The notes under the pieces: generated by a model
Database searches by the model: none
What the model was told of the DNA's origin: nothing
The model's input: only the letters and a program-made list of their open reading frames with translations
Made by a program: the position numbers and the translations under genes
Source: Roseomonas rosulenta
Lineage (GTDB): Bacteria > Pseudomonadota > Alphaproteobacteria > Acetobacterales > Acetobacteraceae
NCBI RefSeq assembly: GCF_016106005.1
Contig: NZ_JACADR010000003.1
Span: 1-64,000 of the forward strand
Direction: 5' to 3'
Length of the DNA: 64,000 nt
Part shown: in pieces, positions 32,273-39,762 of the stretch
How positions within the stretch are numbered: the first letter of the stretch is position 1
Layout of the letters: each line of letters opens with the position of its first letter

Positions 32273-32974
32273 TCACAGTGGCAGGAAACGCGGCGCCTGA
32301 ACCTCCGCCATCGCGACGCCGCCCAGGTCGTCGGTATCGGCCGACAGCGCCAGGTGCGTGGGGAGCGGTGCCAACTCGCCAAACGCTGCACGGTAGTCGG
32401 CAGCCGGATCGACCCTTTCGTCGTGCCAGCGGCCGAAGGGCGCCTCCGGCCCGCGCAGCACGATCAGCACGCCGTCCGGCGCGATGTGCGGGTTGGCGGT
32501 GACGGTGCCCGGCGGCGCTCGTCCGCCCCACACATAGGTGAGCACGCGCCCCGAGAAGGCGCCGCCTAGCAGCCCCGCGCGCAGCCCCCGACGGAGCACG
32601 GCGCCAAACCCGCCACCGCGCCCGGCACCGGCGAACAACAGATGCACGCTGGCCGGCCGGTCATCGGCGCCGATCGTCGCTGCATCGCTGGGCGCCGGCG
32701 CCGCGAGCACACGCCAGCGCCAGGCCAGGCGGTAGCCGCCGCCCGGGACCTCGTCCTGCCTGGTCGAGCGCAAGAGAAAGCCGACCGCGCTTTCGGCGGT
32801 CATGACGACCATCCCGTGCGGCCGCCCGATGAACCGCGCCGCGGCACGTCCTGGCACATCGAGGCAGCGCCAGCCCTCGGCCATCAGCGACGCGTCGGCA
32901 CCTGCAGCCGGCCGGGCCGCCAGAGAGGGCAGGACCGTCAGGATCAGCGGCAGCGCGCGACGCGGCGTCGTCAT
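32273..32974 (-). CDS. DUF3047 exported protein
   Basis: This 233-residue protein has a signal peptide (RRALPLILTVLPSLAARPAA, cleavage near AGADA) and the DUF3047 domain: GWRCLDVPGRAAARFIGRPH, RLAWRWRVLAAPAPSD and VHLLFAGAGRGG, ending in PTHLALSADTDDLGGVAMAE. DUF3047 folds as a beta-sandwich of unknown function and is often found with glycosyltransferases. It starts at ATG 32974, overlapping the stop of the glycosyltransferase. It is the last gene of a leftward cluster. Confidence 0.87.
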   Translation of the reverse strand: MTTPRRALPLILTVLPSLAARPAAGADASLMAEGWRCLDVPGRAAARFIGRPHGMVVMTAESAVGFLLRSTRQDEVPGGGYRLAWRWRVLAAPAPSDAATIGADDRPASVHLLFAGAGRGGGFGAVLRRGLRAGLLGGAFSGRVLTYVWGGRAPPGTVTANPHIAPDGVLIVLRGPEAPFGRWHDERVDPAADYRAAFGELAPLPTHLALSADTDDLGGVAMAEVQAPRFLPL

Positions 32975-33663
32975 CGCGCGCGGTTCCGTGCGGAATCGTA
33001 AAGTTCGGCCAGGCGTTCCGGCGCGACACCCAGCGCATACAGCAGGTGCACACGCAGCCAGCCCGCGATGATCGCAACCCGCCCCCGCCCGGCAAACCGT
33101 CGCGACGAGGTGACCAGCGCCGGCGTCTCGATGCGCAAGGTGGGGCCCGCGCGTTCCATCCGACGGACCAGATCGAAATCCTCCATCAGCGCGATCGGGC
33201 GGATGCCGCCGATCGCATCGAGGGCCGTGCGGCGGACGAAGATGCCGCTGTCGCCGTAATAGATGCCGTGCCGTCGCAAGCGGGCATAGAAGCCCTCGAG
33301 CCAGCGGGAGAATCCCTCCGCCCCGTCGAACAGCAGGCTGAAATTGCCGCCCGGCGCTTCTGCCCGCCGAGCCAGCGCAGCCTCGATCGCCACCAGCCCG
33401 CCAGGTGGGAAGGTGGTGTCGGCATGCAGCATCAGCAGCACGCTGCCCCGCGATGCCGCAATGCCGCGGGCCAATTGCCCGCCGCGCCCGGGCGGGCCGC
33501 AAACCCATCGCGCGCCAGCCGCGTCGGCTGCCGACCGGGTGCCATCCGTGCTGCCGCCGTCGCTGACGATGATCTCGCCAAGCGAGACCTCGGCGCGCAG
33601 CTGCGCCAGCAGCGTCGGCAGGCATTGCGCCTCGTTCAGTGTCGGGATGATGACGGAAATCAC
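32971..33663 (-). CDS. TIGR04283-family glycosyltransferase
   Basis: This 230-residue GT-A fold glycosyltransferase begins MISVIIPTLNEAQCLPTLLA, with the nucleotide-sugar motif VSDGGSTDGT and the metal-site stretch LMLHADTTFPPGGL (H-A-D). Later YYGDSGIFVRRTALDAIGG and MEDFDLVRRM (acidic acceptor motif) match the TIGR04283 family of small bacterial glycosyltransferases. Substrate and acceptor are unknown. ATG 33663 overlaps the stop of the ferritin-like frame by 4 bases. Confidence 0.9.
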   Translation of the reverse strand: MISVIIPTLNEAQCLPTLLAQLRAEVSLGEIIVSDGGSTDGTRSAADAAGARWVCGPPGRGGQLARGIAASRGSVLLMLHADTTFPPGGLVAIEAALARRAEAPGGNFSLLFDGAEGFSRWLEGFYARLRRHGIYYGDSGIFVRRTALDAIGGIRPIALMEDFDLVRRMERAGPTLRIETPALVTSSRRFAGRGRVAIIAGWLRVHLLYALGVAPERLAELYDSARNRAR

Positions 33664-34612
33664 GCGCTAGCCTCGGCGAAGAGGCTGTCTTCCCCCGCTC
33701 CGATCAGACCCACCCGACGAAATCTGGCCTGAAGGCGGCGCCAACCCGTCTCAAGACGGGCCTCGGGAGCCGCACGAGCGAAGGCAAGGCCGTGATCCGC
33801 CGCGGCGGCGGCCGCACAATCGCGCCAAAGGCACCGCAATCGGCGATGGAGCTCAAGCCGCACCTCGATCTGCTGGGCCTGCAGGGCCGCCGCGTGCAGC
33901 AGCACGCGGCCGAGCGCGAGGTGCCGCCCTTCGTCGCGCGCCGATAATCGCGAAATCTGCTGCATGACCGGGCACGGGAAGTCGCGTGCCAATTCCTGCT
34001 GGATGGCCAGCGCCTCGCTTTCCAGCACCACATGCGTCGCCAGCACCAGACCCACGGCCGAACCCCGCCAATCCTGGATATGGCCCAAGGCCTGGACCAG
34101 CAGGGGGCGCGGTGGTGCGATGTCGCCTATGCGGGCGAGATAGCGCGCATAGGCTTCGACGTGCCGCGCCTCATCCGCGATCTGCGTCGCCATGGCCTGG
34201 CGAAACGGGCCTTCCGGCAGCAGCGGCAGCAGCGTCTCGCAGGCCGACTTGGCGACCTGTTCGCCGTGCAGGAACTGGCTGGTCAGGATCACATGGTTGC
34301 GGCGCGGCAGCCACCAGGGGCGTTGCGGTGGCACCTACCAATCAACGTCCCGCGTGGCCGACCACGCCTGTTCGGCCGCCTTGTCCACCAGCACGCCGCA
34401 ATATCTCGTCGCCTGACCGGAGCCAGCGAAGCCCTCCCCGGGCGGAGCTGCGGATTTGCATGGCTGCATGGTTGCGCTCCCAAGCCAATGGAACGCCTTC
34501 GGCATGGTAGCGCCCGAGGTTACGGCGCATCGCTCGGCGGTCCGCAGGAGCGCCGGCTTCAAGAGCGCCGGCGATGAGCTGCGGCGGTGGGGCCGCGTAA
34601 CCTTCGTCGCCC
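33660..34612 (-). pseudogene. Ferritin-like diiron protein split by a stop codon
   Basis: From GTG 34334 the frame reads WWLPRRNHVILTSQFLHGEQ, QIADEARHVEAYARYL, VLESEALAIQQEL and LSARDEGRHLALGR. The glutamates and histidines (E-x-x-H twice) are the diiron ligands of a ferritin-like four-helix bundle. Directly before GTG stands a TAG, and before it in the same frame ARDVDW, which is the expected upstream sequence. Further up, the sequence continues in another frame (PPPQLIAGALEAGAPADRRA). The intact gene would therefore begin near 34610 and has suffered one frameshift and one nonsense change. A short protein from GTG 34334 may still be made. Confidence 0.65.
34498..34523 (-). promoter_or_regulatory. 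Possible SigF-type promoter of the ferritin-like locus
   Basis: GTAACC (34523-34518) and CGAA (34501-34498) on the minus strand are separated by 16 bases, a full motif match. It lies inside the presumed original N-terminal coding region of the ferritin-like gene, so it may be a promoter for the shorter frame or a coincidental match. A plus-strand motif lies 74 bases away at 34597. Confidence 0.55.
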
Positions 34613-34622
34613 GTCAAGCGAT
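34597..34622 (+). promoter_or_regulatory. SigF-type promoter of the DoxX/reductase pair
   Basis: GTAACC (34597-34602), 16 bases, CGAT (34619-34622); the last base differs from CGAA. The transcript would start near 34628 with a leader of about 20 bases before the DoxX ATG at 34649. Confidence 0.7.
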
Positions 34623-34648
34623 AGCAGAGTGACAGACCGGAGAGAGAC

Positions 34649-35071
34649 ATGACCCCGCCTGCCGATCGCCTGGCGCTGTCGCTGCTGTTGCTGCGTCTCT
34701 CCCTTGGAATTTTCTTCCTGCAGTGGGGCGTAGAGAAGTTCGTCGTACCCGGCACCACCACGGCGATCTTCCGCAACTTCTACGGTTTGGCGGTCGATGG
34801 CGTGCTGCCCTCGGTGCTCGGCGGCGCGCAGATCGCGCTGGCGTTGGCGTTCGTCGCCGGGGTGGTGCCGCGCGTCAGCTACGGCCTCGTGACGCTGCTG
34901 CACTTCGTGACCGTCATCGTCACCATCCCGCGGCTGATCTCGCCGTGGAATCCGGTGAGCAACCACTTCTTCATCGCCGGCGTGCCGGTACTGGCCGCCT
35001 TCGTCACGCTCTACCTGCTGCGCGACAGCGATCGCTGGACCTTGCCGCGAATGTTGCGGCAGCAGGCCTGA
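34649..35071 (+). CDS. DoxX-like membrane protein
   Basis: This 140-residue protein has four predicted helices: ALSLLLLRLSLGIFFLQWG, then VLPSVLGGAQIALALAFVAG, YGLVTLLHFVTVIVTI and FFIAGVPVLAAFVTLYLL. The N-terminal Arg and the W-x-x-x-K of the first helix (LQWGVEKFV) match the DoxX family. It forms an operon with the flavoprotein reductase 4 bases downstream and has a SigF-type promoter. DoxX subunits pair with thiol and redox enzymes in other bacteria. It is a different gene from the DoxX at 9296. Confidence 0.87.
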   Translation: MTPPADRLALSLLLLRLSLGIFFLQWGVEKFVVPGTTTAIFRNFYGLAVDGVLPSVLGGAQIALALAFVAGVVPRVSYGLVTLLHFVTVIVTIPRLISPWNPVSNHFFIAGVPVLAAFVTLYLLRDSDRWTLPRMLRQQA

Positions 35072-35074
35072 GCC

Positions 35075-36553
35075 ATGACGGGACCGACGGACATGGGGTC
35101 GACGCCGCACCACCCCGCGCGGCGGCCGGTGCTGCGCGAGGGTGTCCTGCACGCCGATCTCTGCATCATCGGTGCGGGCTCGGGTGGCCTGTCGGTCGCG
35201 GCCGGCGCGGCGCAGATGGGTGCCGCCGTGGTGCTGGTCGAAAAGCACCGCATGGGCGGCGATTGCCTGAACACCGGCTGTGTGCCCTCCAAGGCGCTGC
35301 TGGCCGCGGCGCATGCCGCGCAGGCCGTGCGCGATGGCGACGTGTTCGGCGTGGTGGCGCCGGTGTCCGTGATCGACTTCGCTCGCGTCCATGCGCATGT
35401 GCAGGGCGTGATCGGCGCCATCGCGCCGCATGATTCCGTCGAACGCTTCGAGGGTCTCGGCGCCACCGTCATCCAGGCCGCCGCGCGGTTCACCGGACCC
35501 GCCGAGGTCGAGGCCGGCGGGCAGCGCATCCGTGCGCGGCGCTTCGTCGTCGCGACCGGCTCACGCGCCGCCCTGCCGCCCGTGTCGGGCCTCACCGACA
35601 CCCCTTACCTGACCAACGAGACGGTCTTCGACCTCACCACCCGCCCCGAGCACCTTATCGTGTTGGGCGGTGGGCCGATCGGGATCGAGATGGCGCAGGC
35701 CTTCCGCCGCCTCGGCGCCGCGGTGACGCTGCTGGAACGTGCCGCCATCCTGCCGAAGGATGAGCCAGAGGCCGTCGCTGTGGTGCGCGGCGCCCTGCTT
35801 CGGGCGGGGATCGACCTGCGCGAACAGGCGGCCGTCGGCGCGGTGCGACCGGTGGCGGACGGTGTCGAGGTCGAACTCGGCGATGGCGCCCGCATCGAGG
35901 GCACGCATCTGCTGGTGGCGGCCGGCCGCGCGCCGAACATCGCGGATCTCGGGCTTGCCGAAGCGGGCATCGCCACGACGCCGCGCGGCATCACGGTGGA
36001 TGCCGGGTTGCGCACGACGAACCGCAGCGTCTACGCCATCGGCGATGTCGCGGGGGGGCCGCAATTCACCCACATTGCCGGCTATCACGCCGGCATTGTG
36101 ATCCGCAACGCGCTGTTCGGCCTGCCCGCCAAGGTCGACTACGCGGCGTTGCCCTGGGTGACCTATGCCGATCCCGAGCTCGCCCATGCCGGGCTGACCG
36201 AGGCCGAGGCACTCAAGGCCGGGCATGTCGTCTCGACCCTGACGCAACCGCTTTCGGGAAATGACCGTGCCCAGGCCGAGCGGGCGACCGAGGGGCTGAT
36301 CAAGGTCGTGCTCGGACGCGGCGGACGCATTCTCGGCGCCACGATCGTCGCGCCGCACGCCGGGGAGATGATCGGCATGTGGGGGCTCGCCATCCATCAG
36401 CGCCTGAAGATCGGCGCCGTCGCGGCCTCGATCGCGCCCTATCCCACGATTTCGGAGATTTCCAAGCGCGCCGCCGGCGGCTTCTACACGCCGAGGCTGT
36501 TCGGGGCGCGCACGCGGCGGTTCGTCGGGCTGATCCAACGCTTCCTGCCGTAA
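35075..36553 (+). CDS. Pyridine nucleotide-disulfide oxidoreductase (MerA-like)
   Basis: This 492-residue FAD enzyme has the dinucleotide fold ADLCIIGAGSGGLSVAAG (about 28-45), redox-active CLNTGCVPSK (Cys64 and Cys69), the NAD(P) fold IVLGGGPIGIEMAQ, the second FAD motif YAIGDVAGGPQF and the interface domain. In place of the His-Pro-Thr-x-x-Glu dyad it has YPTISEI, as in flavoproteins associated with TVP38 proteins. The C-terminal Cys pair of true mercuric reductase is absent and no merTP genes are present. It is a probable thiol-disulfide or quinone reductase, 4 bases after the DoxX gene. The TVP38 gene follows shortly. Confidence 0.88.
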   Translation: MTGPTDMGSTPHHPARRPVLREGVLHADLCIIGAGSGGLSVAAGAAQMGAAVVLVEKHRMGGDCLNTGCVPSKALLAAAHAAQAVRDGDVFGVVAPVSVIDFARVHAHVQGVIGAIAPHDSVERFEGLGATVIQAAARFTGPAEVEAGGQRIRARRFVVATGSRAALPPVSGLTDTPYLTNETVFDLTTRPEHLIVLGGGPIGIEMAQAFRRLGAAVTLLERAAILPKDEPEAVAVVRGALLRAGIDLREQAAVGAVRPVADGVEVELGDGARIEGTHLLVAAGRAPNIADLGLAEAGIATTPRGITVDAGLRTTNRSVYAIGDVAGGPQFTHIAGYHAGIVIRNALFGLPAKVDYAALPWVTYADPELAHAGLTEAEALKAGHVVSTLTQPLSGNDRAQAERATEGLIKVVLGRGGRILGATIVAPHAGEMIGMWGLAIHQRLKIGAVAASIAPYPTISEISKRAAGGFYTPRLFGARTRRFVGLIQRFLP

Positions 36554-36561
36554 CGCCGCGC

Positions 36562-36587
36562 GTAACCCTCGGCGCATCTGCAGCGAA
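36562..36587 (+). promoter_or_regulatory. SigF-type promoter of the YHS-TVP38-DUF547 operon
   Basis: GTAACC (36562-36567), 16 bases, CGAA (36584-36587). Start would be near 36594; the YHS ATG is at 36622, 28 bases on, with GAGGAG upstream. It begins 9 bases after the reductase stop. Confidence 0.82.
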
Positions 36588-36621
36588 AAGCGCGTCGAGA
36601 CCCAACGAGGAGAGCATCACC

Positions 36622-37098
36622 ATGCCGACCCCCGCCATTCGGCTCGATCGCCGGAGCCTTGCGGCGCTGTTCGCAGGCCTCGCCATCATCGCCGACAGCC
36701 CGGCACAGGCTGCCTCGCCCGCCATCTTCACGCCGCGCTCGGGCCTGGCGCTCGACGGCTACGACACGGTGGCCCTCTTCACGCAGGGCCAGCCGGTGCA
36801 GGGCGATGCACGCTTCGAGACGGTCTGGCAGGGGGCGCGCTGGCGCTTCGTGAGCCAGGATCACCTGGACCGGTTCCTTGCCGACCCGGCGCGGTTCGCC
36901 CCGCAATATGGCGGCTATTGCGCCTGGGCGGTCGGCGCACGGAACGCGCTGGCCCCGGGCGATGCCCGCTACTGGCGGATCGTGGATGGCAAGCTCTACG
37001 TGAACTACGACTCGGGTGTGCAGCGCCAATGGGTGCGCGACATTCCGGGCTTCATCCTCGCCGCGGACCGCAATTGGCCGGCGATCCTGACACGCTGA
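36622..37098 (+). CDS. Exported YHS-domain protein
   Basis: This 158-residue protein has a signal peptide (RRSLAALFAGLAIIADSPAQ, cleavage near AQAAS) and the YHS-type sequence ALDGYDTVALFTQGQPVQGD, FLADPARFAPQYGGYCAWAV, RIVDGKLYVNYDSGVQRQW and VRDIPGFILAAD. The family is the same as at 7589-8044. GTAACC-N16-CGAA lies upstream. It is the first gene of a rightward operon with TVP38 and DUF547 genes. YHS proteins of this exported type recur with metal or thiol stress operons, but a catalytic role is not known. Confidence 0.87.
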   Translation: MPTPAIRLDRRSLAALFAGLAIIADSPAQAASPAIFTPRSGLALDGYDTVALFTQGQPVQGDARFETVWQGARWRFVSQDHLDRFLADPARFAPQYGGYCAWAVGARNALAPGDARYWRIVDGKLYVNYDSGVQRQWVRDIPGFILAADRNWPAILTR

Positions 37099-37122
37099 AC
37101 CGCATTTAGACGAGCGAGCGAC

Positions 37123-37833
37123 ATGAGCCGTGTCCTGCACGACAGGCGCGTCTGGTTTGCCCTGGCGGTGGTCGCTCTGATGGTCGGGTTGCGCGCGAGC
37201 GGCGCCGCCGACGCGCTGTCGCTCGACACGCTCGCACGGCATCGTGCGGTGCTGGTCGGCCTCGTGGCGGACAATGTCGTTCTGGCGGCACTGGCCTATG
37301 CGGGGCTCTATGTCGCCGCGGTCGCCTTCTCGCTGCCCGGCGCGGTGTTCCTCACCCTGGCCGGCGGCTTCCTGTTCGGGGCCGTGGGCGGCACACTGCT
37401 GACCGCCTTCAGCGCTACGCTGGGCGCCACCCTGGTCTTCCTTTTCGCTCGCCGGATCTTCGGGGCGGATGCGCTGGATCGCCTGGGCCCCACCGCGGCG
37501 CGGCTGGCCGATGGCATTCGGCGCAACGCGGCCTCCTACCTGCTCGTGTTGCGCCTCGTGCCGTTGTTCCCCTTCTTCCTCGTCAATCTGGTGCCGGCCT
37601 TCGTGGGCGTCCGGCTCGGGACATATCTGTGGACCACCCTGCTCGGCATCCTGCCGGGGACCGCGGTGTTCAGCCTGGCCGGCGCGGGGCTCGGCAGCGT
37701 GCTCGACGCCGGCGGCACGGTGGACCTGCGTACGGTTCTCACACCCGAGATCATCGCGGCACTGTTTGGCCTGGCCGCCTTGTCGCTGGCGGCTATTCCG
37801 CTCAAGGCGCGGCTGGCGCGGGCGCCGACATGA
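37123..37833 (+). CDS. TVP38/TMEM64-family (VTT domain) membrane protein
   Basis: This 236-residue polytopic protein carries the VTT domain: AVAFSLPGAVFLTLAGGFLF, then FGAVGGTLLTAFSATLGATL, RRNAASYLLVLRLVPLFPFF and GILPGTAVFSLAGAGLGS. VTT-domain proteins act as scramblases or small-molecule transporters in the inner membrane and often accompany FAD-disulfide reductases of the kind found at 35075. The gene starts 24 bases after the YHS gene and overlaps the DUF547 start. Confidence 0.9.
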   Translation: MSRVLHDRRVWFALAVVALMVGLRASGAADALSLDTLARHRAVLVGLVADNVVLAALAYAGLYVAAVAFSLPGAVFLTLAGGFLFGAVGGTLLTAFSATLGATLVFLFARRIFGADALDRLGPTAARLADGIRRNAASYLLVLRLVPLFPFFLVNLVPAFVGVRLGTYLWTTLLGILPGTAVFSLAGAGLGSVLDAGGTVDLRTVLTPEIIAALFGLAALSLAAIPLKARLARAPT

Positions 37834-38621
37834 GGCGCCGCGCGATGCTCGGGCTTGCCGCCACCGCGGCCATCGCGCCACCGGCGCGGGCCGAGGCCAC
37901 GCTCGATGCCCTGCTCGGCCGCTATGTTGGCGCCTATGTCGATGGCGTGAATCGCGTTCGCTACGCGGCCTGGAAGAACGCCGCTGCCGATCTCGCGGCC
38001 CTGGATGCCTGGATCGCCGAGGCAGCGGCGCGGCGCCCCTCGGGCATGGCGCGGGCCGAGGCGTTCGCCTATTGGGCCAACCTCTACAACGCACTGACCC
38101 TGATGGTGGTGCTGCAACGCTACCCGGTGCGCTCAATCCGCGACATCCGCTCGACCGGCGTGCCCTTCGACCCACGCCAGTTCATCGGCCCCTGGCGCAC
38201 GCGCCTGGTCACGGTGGAGGGGCGGCGCCTGTCGCTCGATGACATCGAGCACGAGACCATGCGCCCGACCTTCCGCGATCCGCGCGTGCACTACGCCGTG
38301 AACTGCGCCTCGATCGGTTGCCCGAACCTGCGACCCCGGACCTGGCGCGCGGCGACGCTGGAACAGGATCTCGACGCGGCCGCCGCCGATTTCGTCAACC
38401 ATGCGCGCGGCGTGACGGTGCTGCCGGATGGCAGGCTGCGCGTCTCCTCCATCTACCGATGGTTCCGCGAGGATTTCGGCGGCGATGATGCGGGCGTGGT
38501 CGCGCATCTCCGTCGCCATGCGGCGCCCGCGCTCGTGGCCCGGCTTTCCGCGGGCACGGTGATTGCCGAGGATATCTACGACTGGACGTTGAACGATGCG
38601 GGCGAGCCGCCGCGCGGCTGA
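37830..38621 (+). CDS. DUF547-family exported protein
   Basis: This 263-residue protein has a signal peptide (RRAMLGLAATAAIAPPARA) and the DUF547 core: AFAYWANLYNALTLMVVLQR, then YPVRSIRDI, FRDPRVHYAVNCASIGCPNL (two Cys) and FREDFGGDD. DUF547 resembles papain-like folds with a catalytic Cys-His, and members in this context are often co-located with TVP38 and reductase genes. The ATG at 37830 overlaps the TVP38 stop (ATGA). A longer upstream frame is a shadow of TVP38. Confidence 0.87.
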   Translation: MRRRAMLGLAATAAIAPPARAEATLDALLGRYVGAYVDGVNRVRYAAWKNAAADLAALDAWIAEAAARRPSGMARAEAFAYWANLYNALTLMVVLQRYPVRSIRDIRSTGVPFDPRQFIGPWRTRLVTVEGRRLSLDDIEHETMRPTFRDPRVHYAVNCASIGCPNLRPRTWRAATLEQDLDAAAADFVNHARGVTVLPDGRLRVSSIYRWFREDFGGDDAGVVAHLRRHAAPALVARLSAGTVIAEDIYDWTLNDAGEPPRG

Positions 38622-38679
38622 GTCCGGTGCCCTTGGCCTGGGGCGCCGCGCTGCCATGTTGCCGTGAAGAGGAGAAACC

Positions 38680-39762
38680 GTGGAGTCGATCTATTACGTG
38701 ATGGCATGGGCCTGTCATCGGAAGTGCAAGCATTGCTATGAGGACCGCTTCCGCCCGTATGTGCGTGGCGCACTGGAAGCCGTGGTGGCGGAGGCCGAGG
38801 CGAATTATCCGCGCATCATCGCCAACCTGCCCGAGCGCCTGACCTATTTCGACCGCGACGATCCCAATCCAGACGGCACGCTGCCGCTCAAGCCGGGGCG
38901 CATCATCCTGTCGGGCGGTGAGGCGCTGCTCGATGCGGTGCGGGAGCGCGTGACCTACAGGGTCATCGACGCGCTGCAGGAGAAGTATCGCGGCCAGGGC
39001 GTGAAGATCGTGGTGCAGACCACGGGCGACATCCTGACCGAGGCCATCGTCGCCGAGCTCATGGCGCGCGGCGTCTGGATGATCTCCGTCGCCTCGATCG
39101 ATGACTTCCATGTCGGGCTGGAGGGTGCGGCGAAGCAGCAGGCCTTCATGGACGGGCTCTCGGCGATGTTCGCGCGGCACGGCATGCACCGCTCCGGCGT
39201 CTCCTCCACGCATCGCAAATGGTTCGAGGAGGAAGGCCCGCTCTACTCCTTCTTCGGGGCGCAGCCCGACAGCTGGATCGGCAAGCTCTGGCCGCGCGGC
39301 CGGGCCTGGCAGAACGGTCTCTCCGGCGCGACGCTGGACGACAATTTCTGCGCGCGCTGGTCGGGCGGCCTGAACTTCCTCGACCATCGCCACAGCGGTT
39401 CGGAGGTCTCGATCGAGCCGGATGGCGCGGTCTATCCGTGCTGCATCAAGACCAAGCTGCCGATCGGCAATCTGACCGAAGAGAAGCTGCTCGACATTCT
39501 CGACAGCCTCGCGGGCGACCCGATCTATGAGGCGATCAACGCCGGCCAGCCGCAGCGGATGGGCCTGTCGCAAGGCTGGTCGGTTGAGACGTTCGTCGAA
39601 CGCTCCCACACCACCGACCCGAAGGGCCGGCCCTACGCCAATCTTTGCATCGGCTGCGACCGCTTCCATGAGGAGGTGCTCGCGCCGCGCATCGCCGCCG
39701 CCCGCGAAAGGCGGATGCGCGCCCGGGACAAAGCGCCGCAGGCCGTGGAGTTCCTGACATGA
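38680..39762 (+). CDS. Radical SAM/SPASM protein
   Basis: This 360-residue radical SAM protein has the cluster motif CHRKCKHC (Cys12, Cys16 and Cys19; C-x3-C-x2-C) near the N-terminus, the glycine motif LSGGEALLDAV for SAM, and a C-terminal Cys-rich part (VYPCCIKTKL and ANLCIGCDRFHEE) like SPASM auxiliary cluster sites. The gene starts at GTG 38680 with GAGGAG upstream and ends overlapping the binding protein of a YnjBCD-type importer. No obvious peptide precursor is near. Function unknown; coupling with the importer suggests modification or use of an imported substrate. Confidence 0.82.
   Translation: MESIYYVMAWACHRKCKHCYEDRFRPYVRGALEAVVAEAEANYPRIIANLPERLTYFDRDDPNPDGTLPLKPGRIILSGGEALLDAVRERVTYRVIDALQEKYRGQGVKIVVQTTGDILTEAIVAELMARGVWMISVASIDDFHVGLEGAAKQQAFMDGLSAMFARHGMHRSGVSSTHRKWFEEEGPLYSFFGAQPDSWIGKLWPRGRAWQNGLSGATLDDNFCARWSGGLNFLDHRHSGSEVSIEPDGAVYPCCIKTKLPIGNLTEEKLLDILDSLAGDPIYEAINAGQPQRMGLSQGWSVETFVERSHTTDPKGRPYANLCIGCDRFHEEVLAPRIAAARERRMRARDKAPQAVEFLT

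Noticed and set aside
35075-36553. Mercuric reductase of a mer operon
   Set aside because: The C-terminal Cys pair, N-terminal metal-binding domain and merR/T/P genes are absent; it is better called a MerA-like disulfide flavoprotein.
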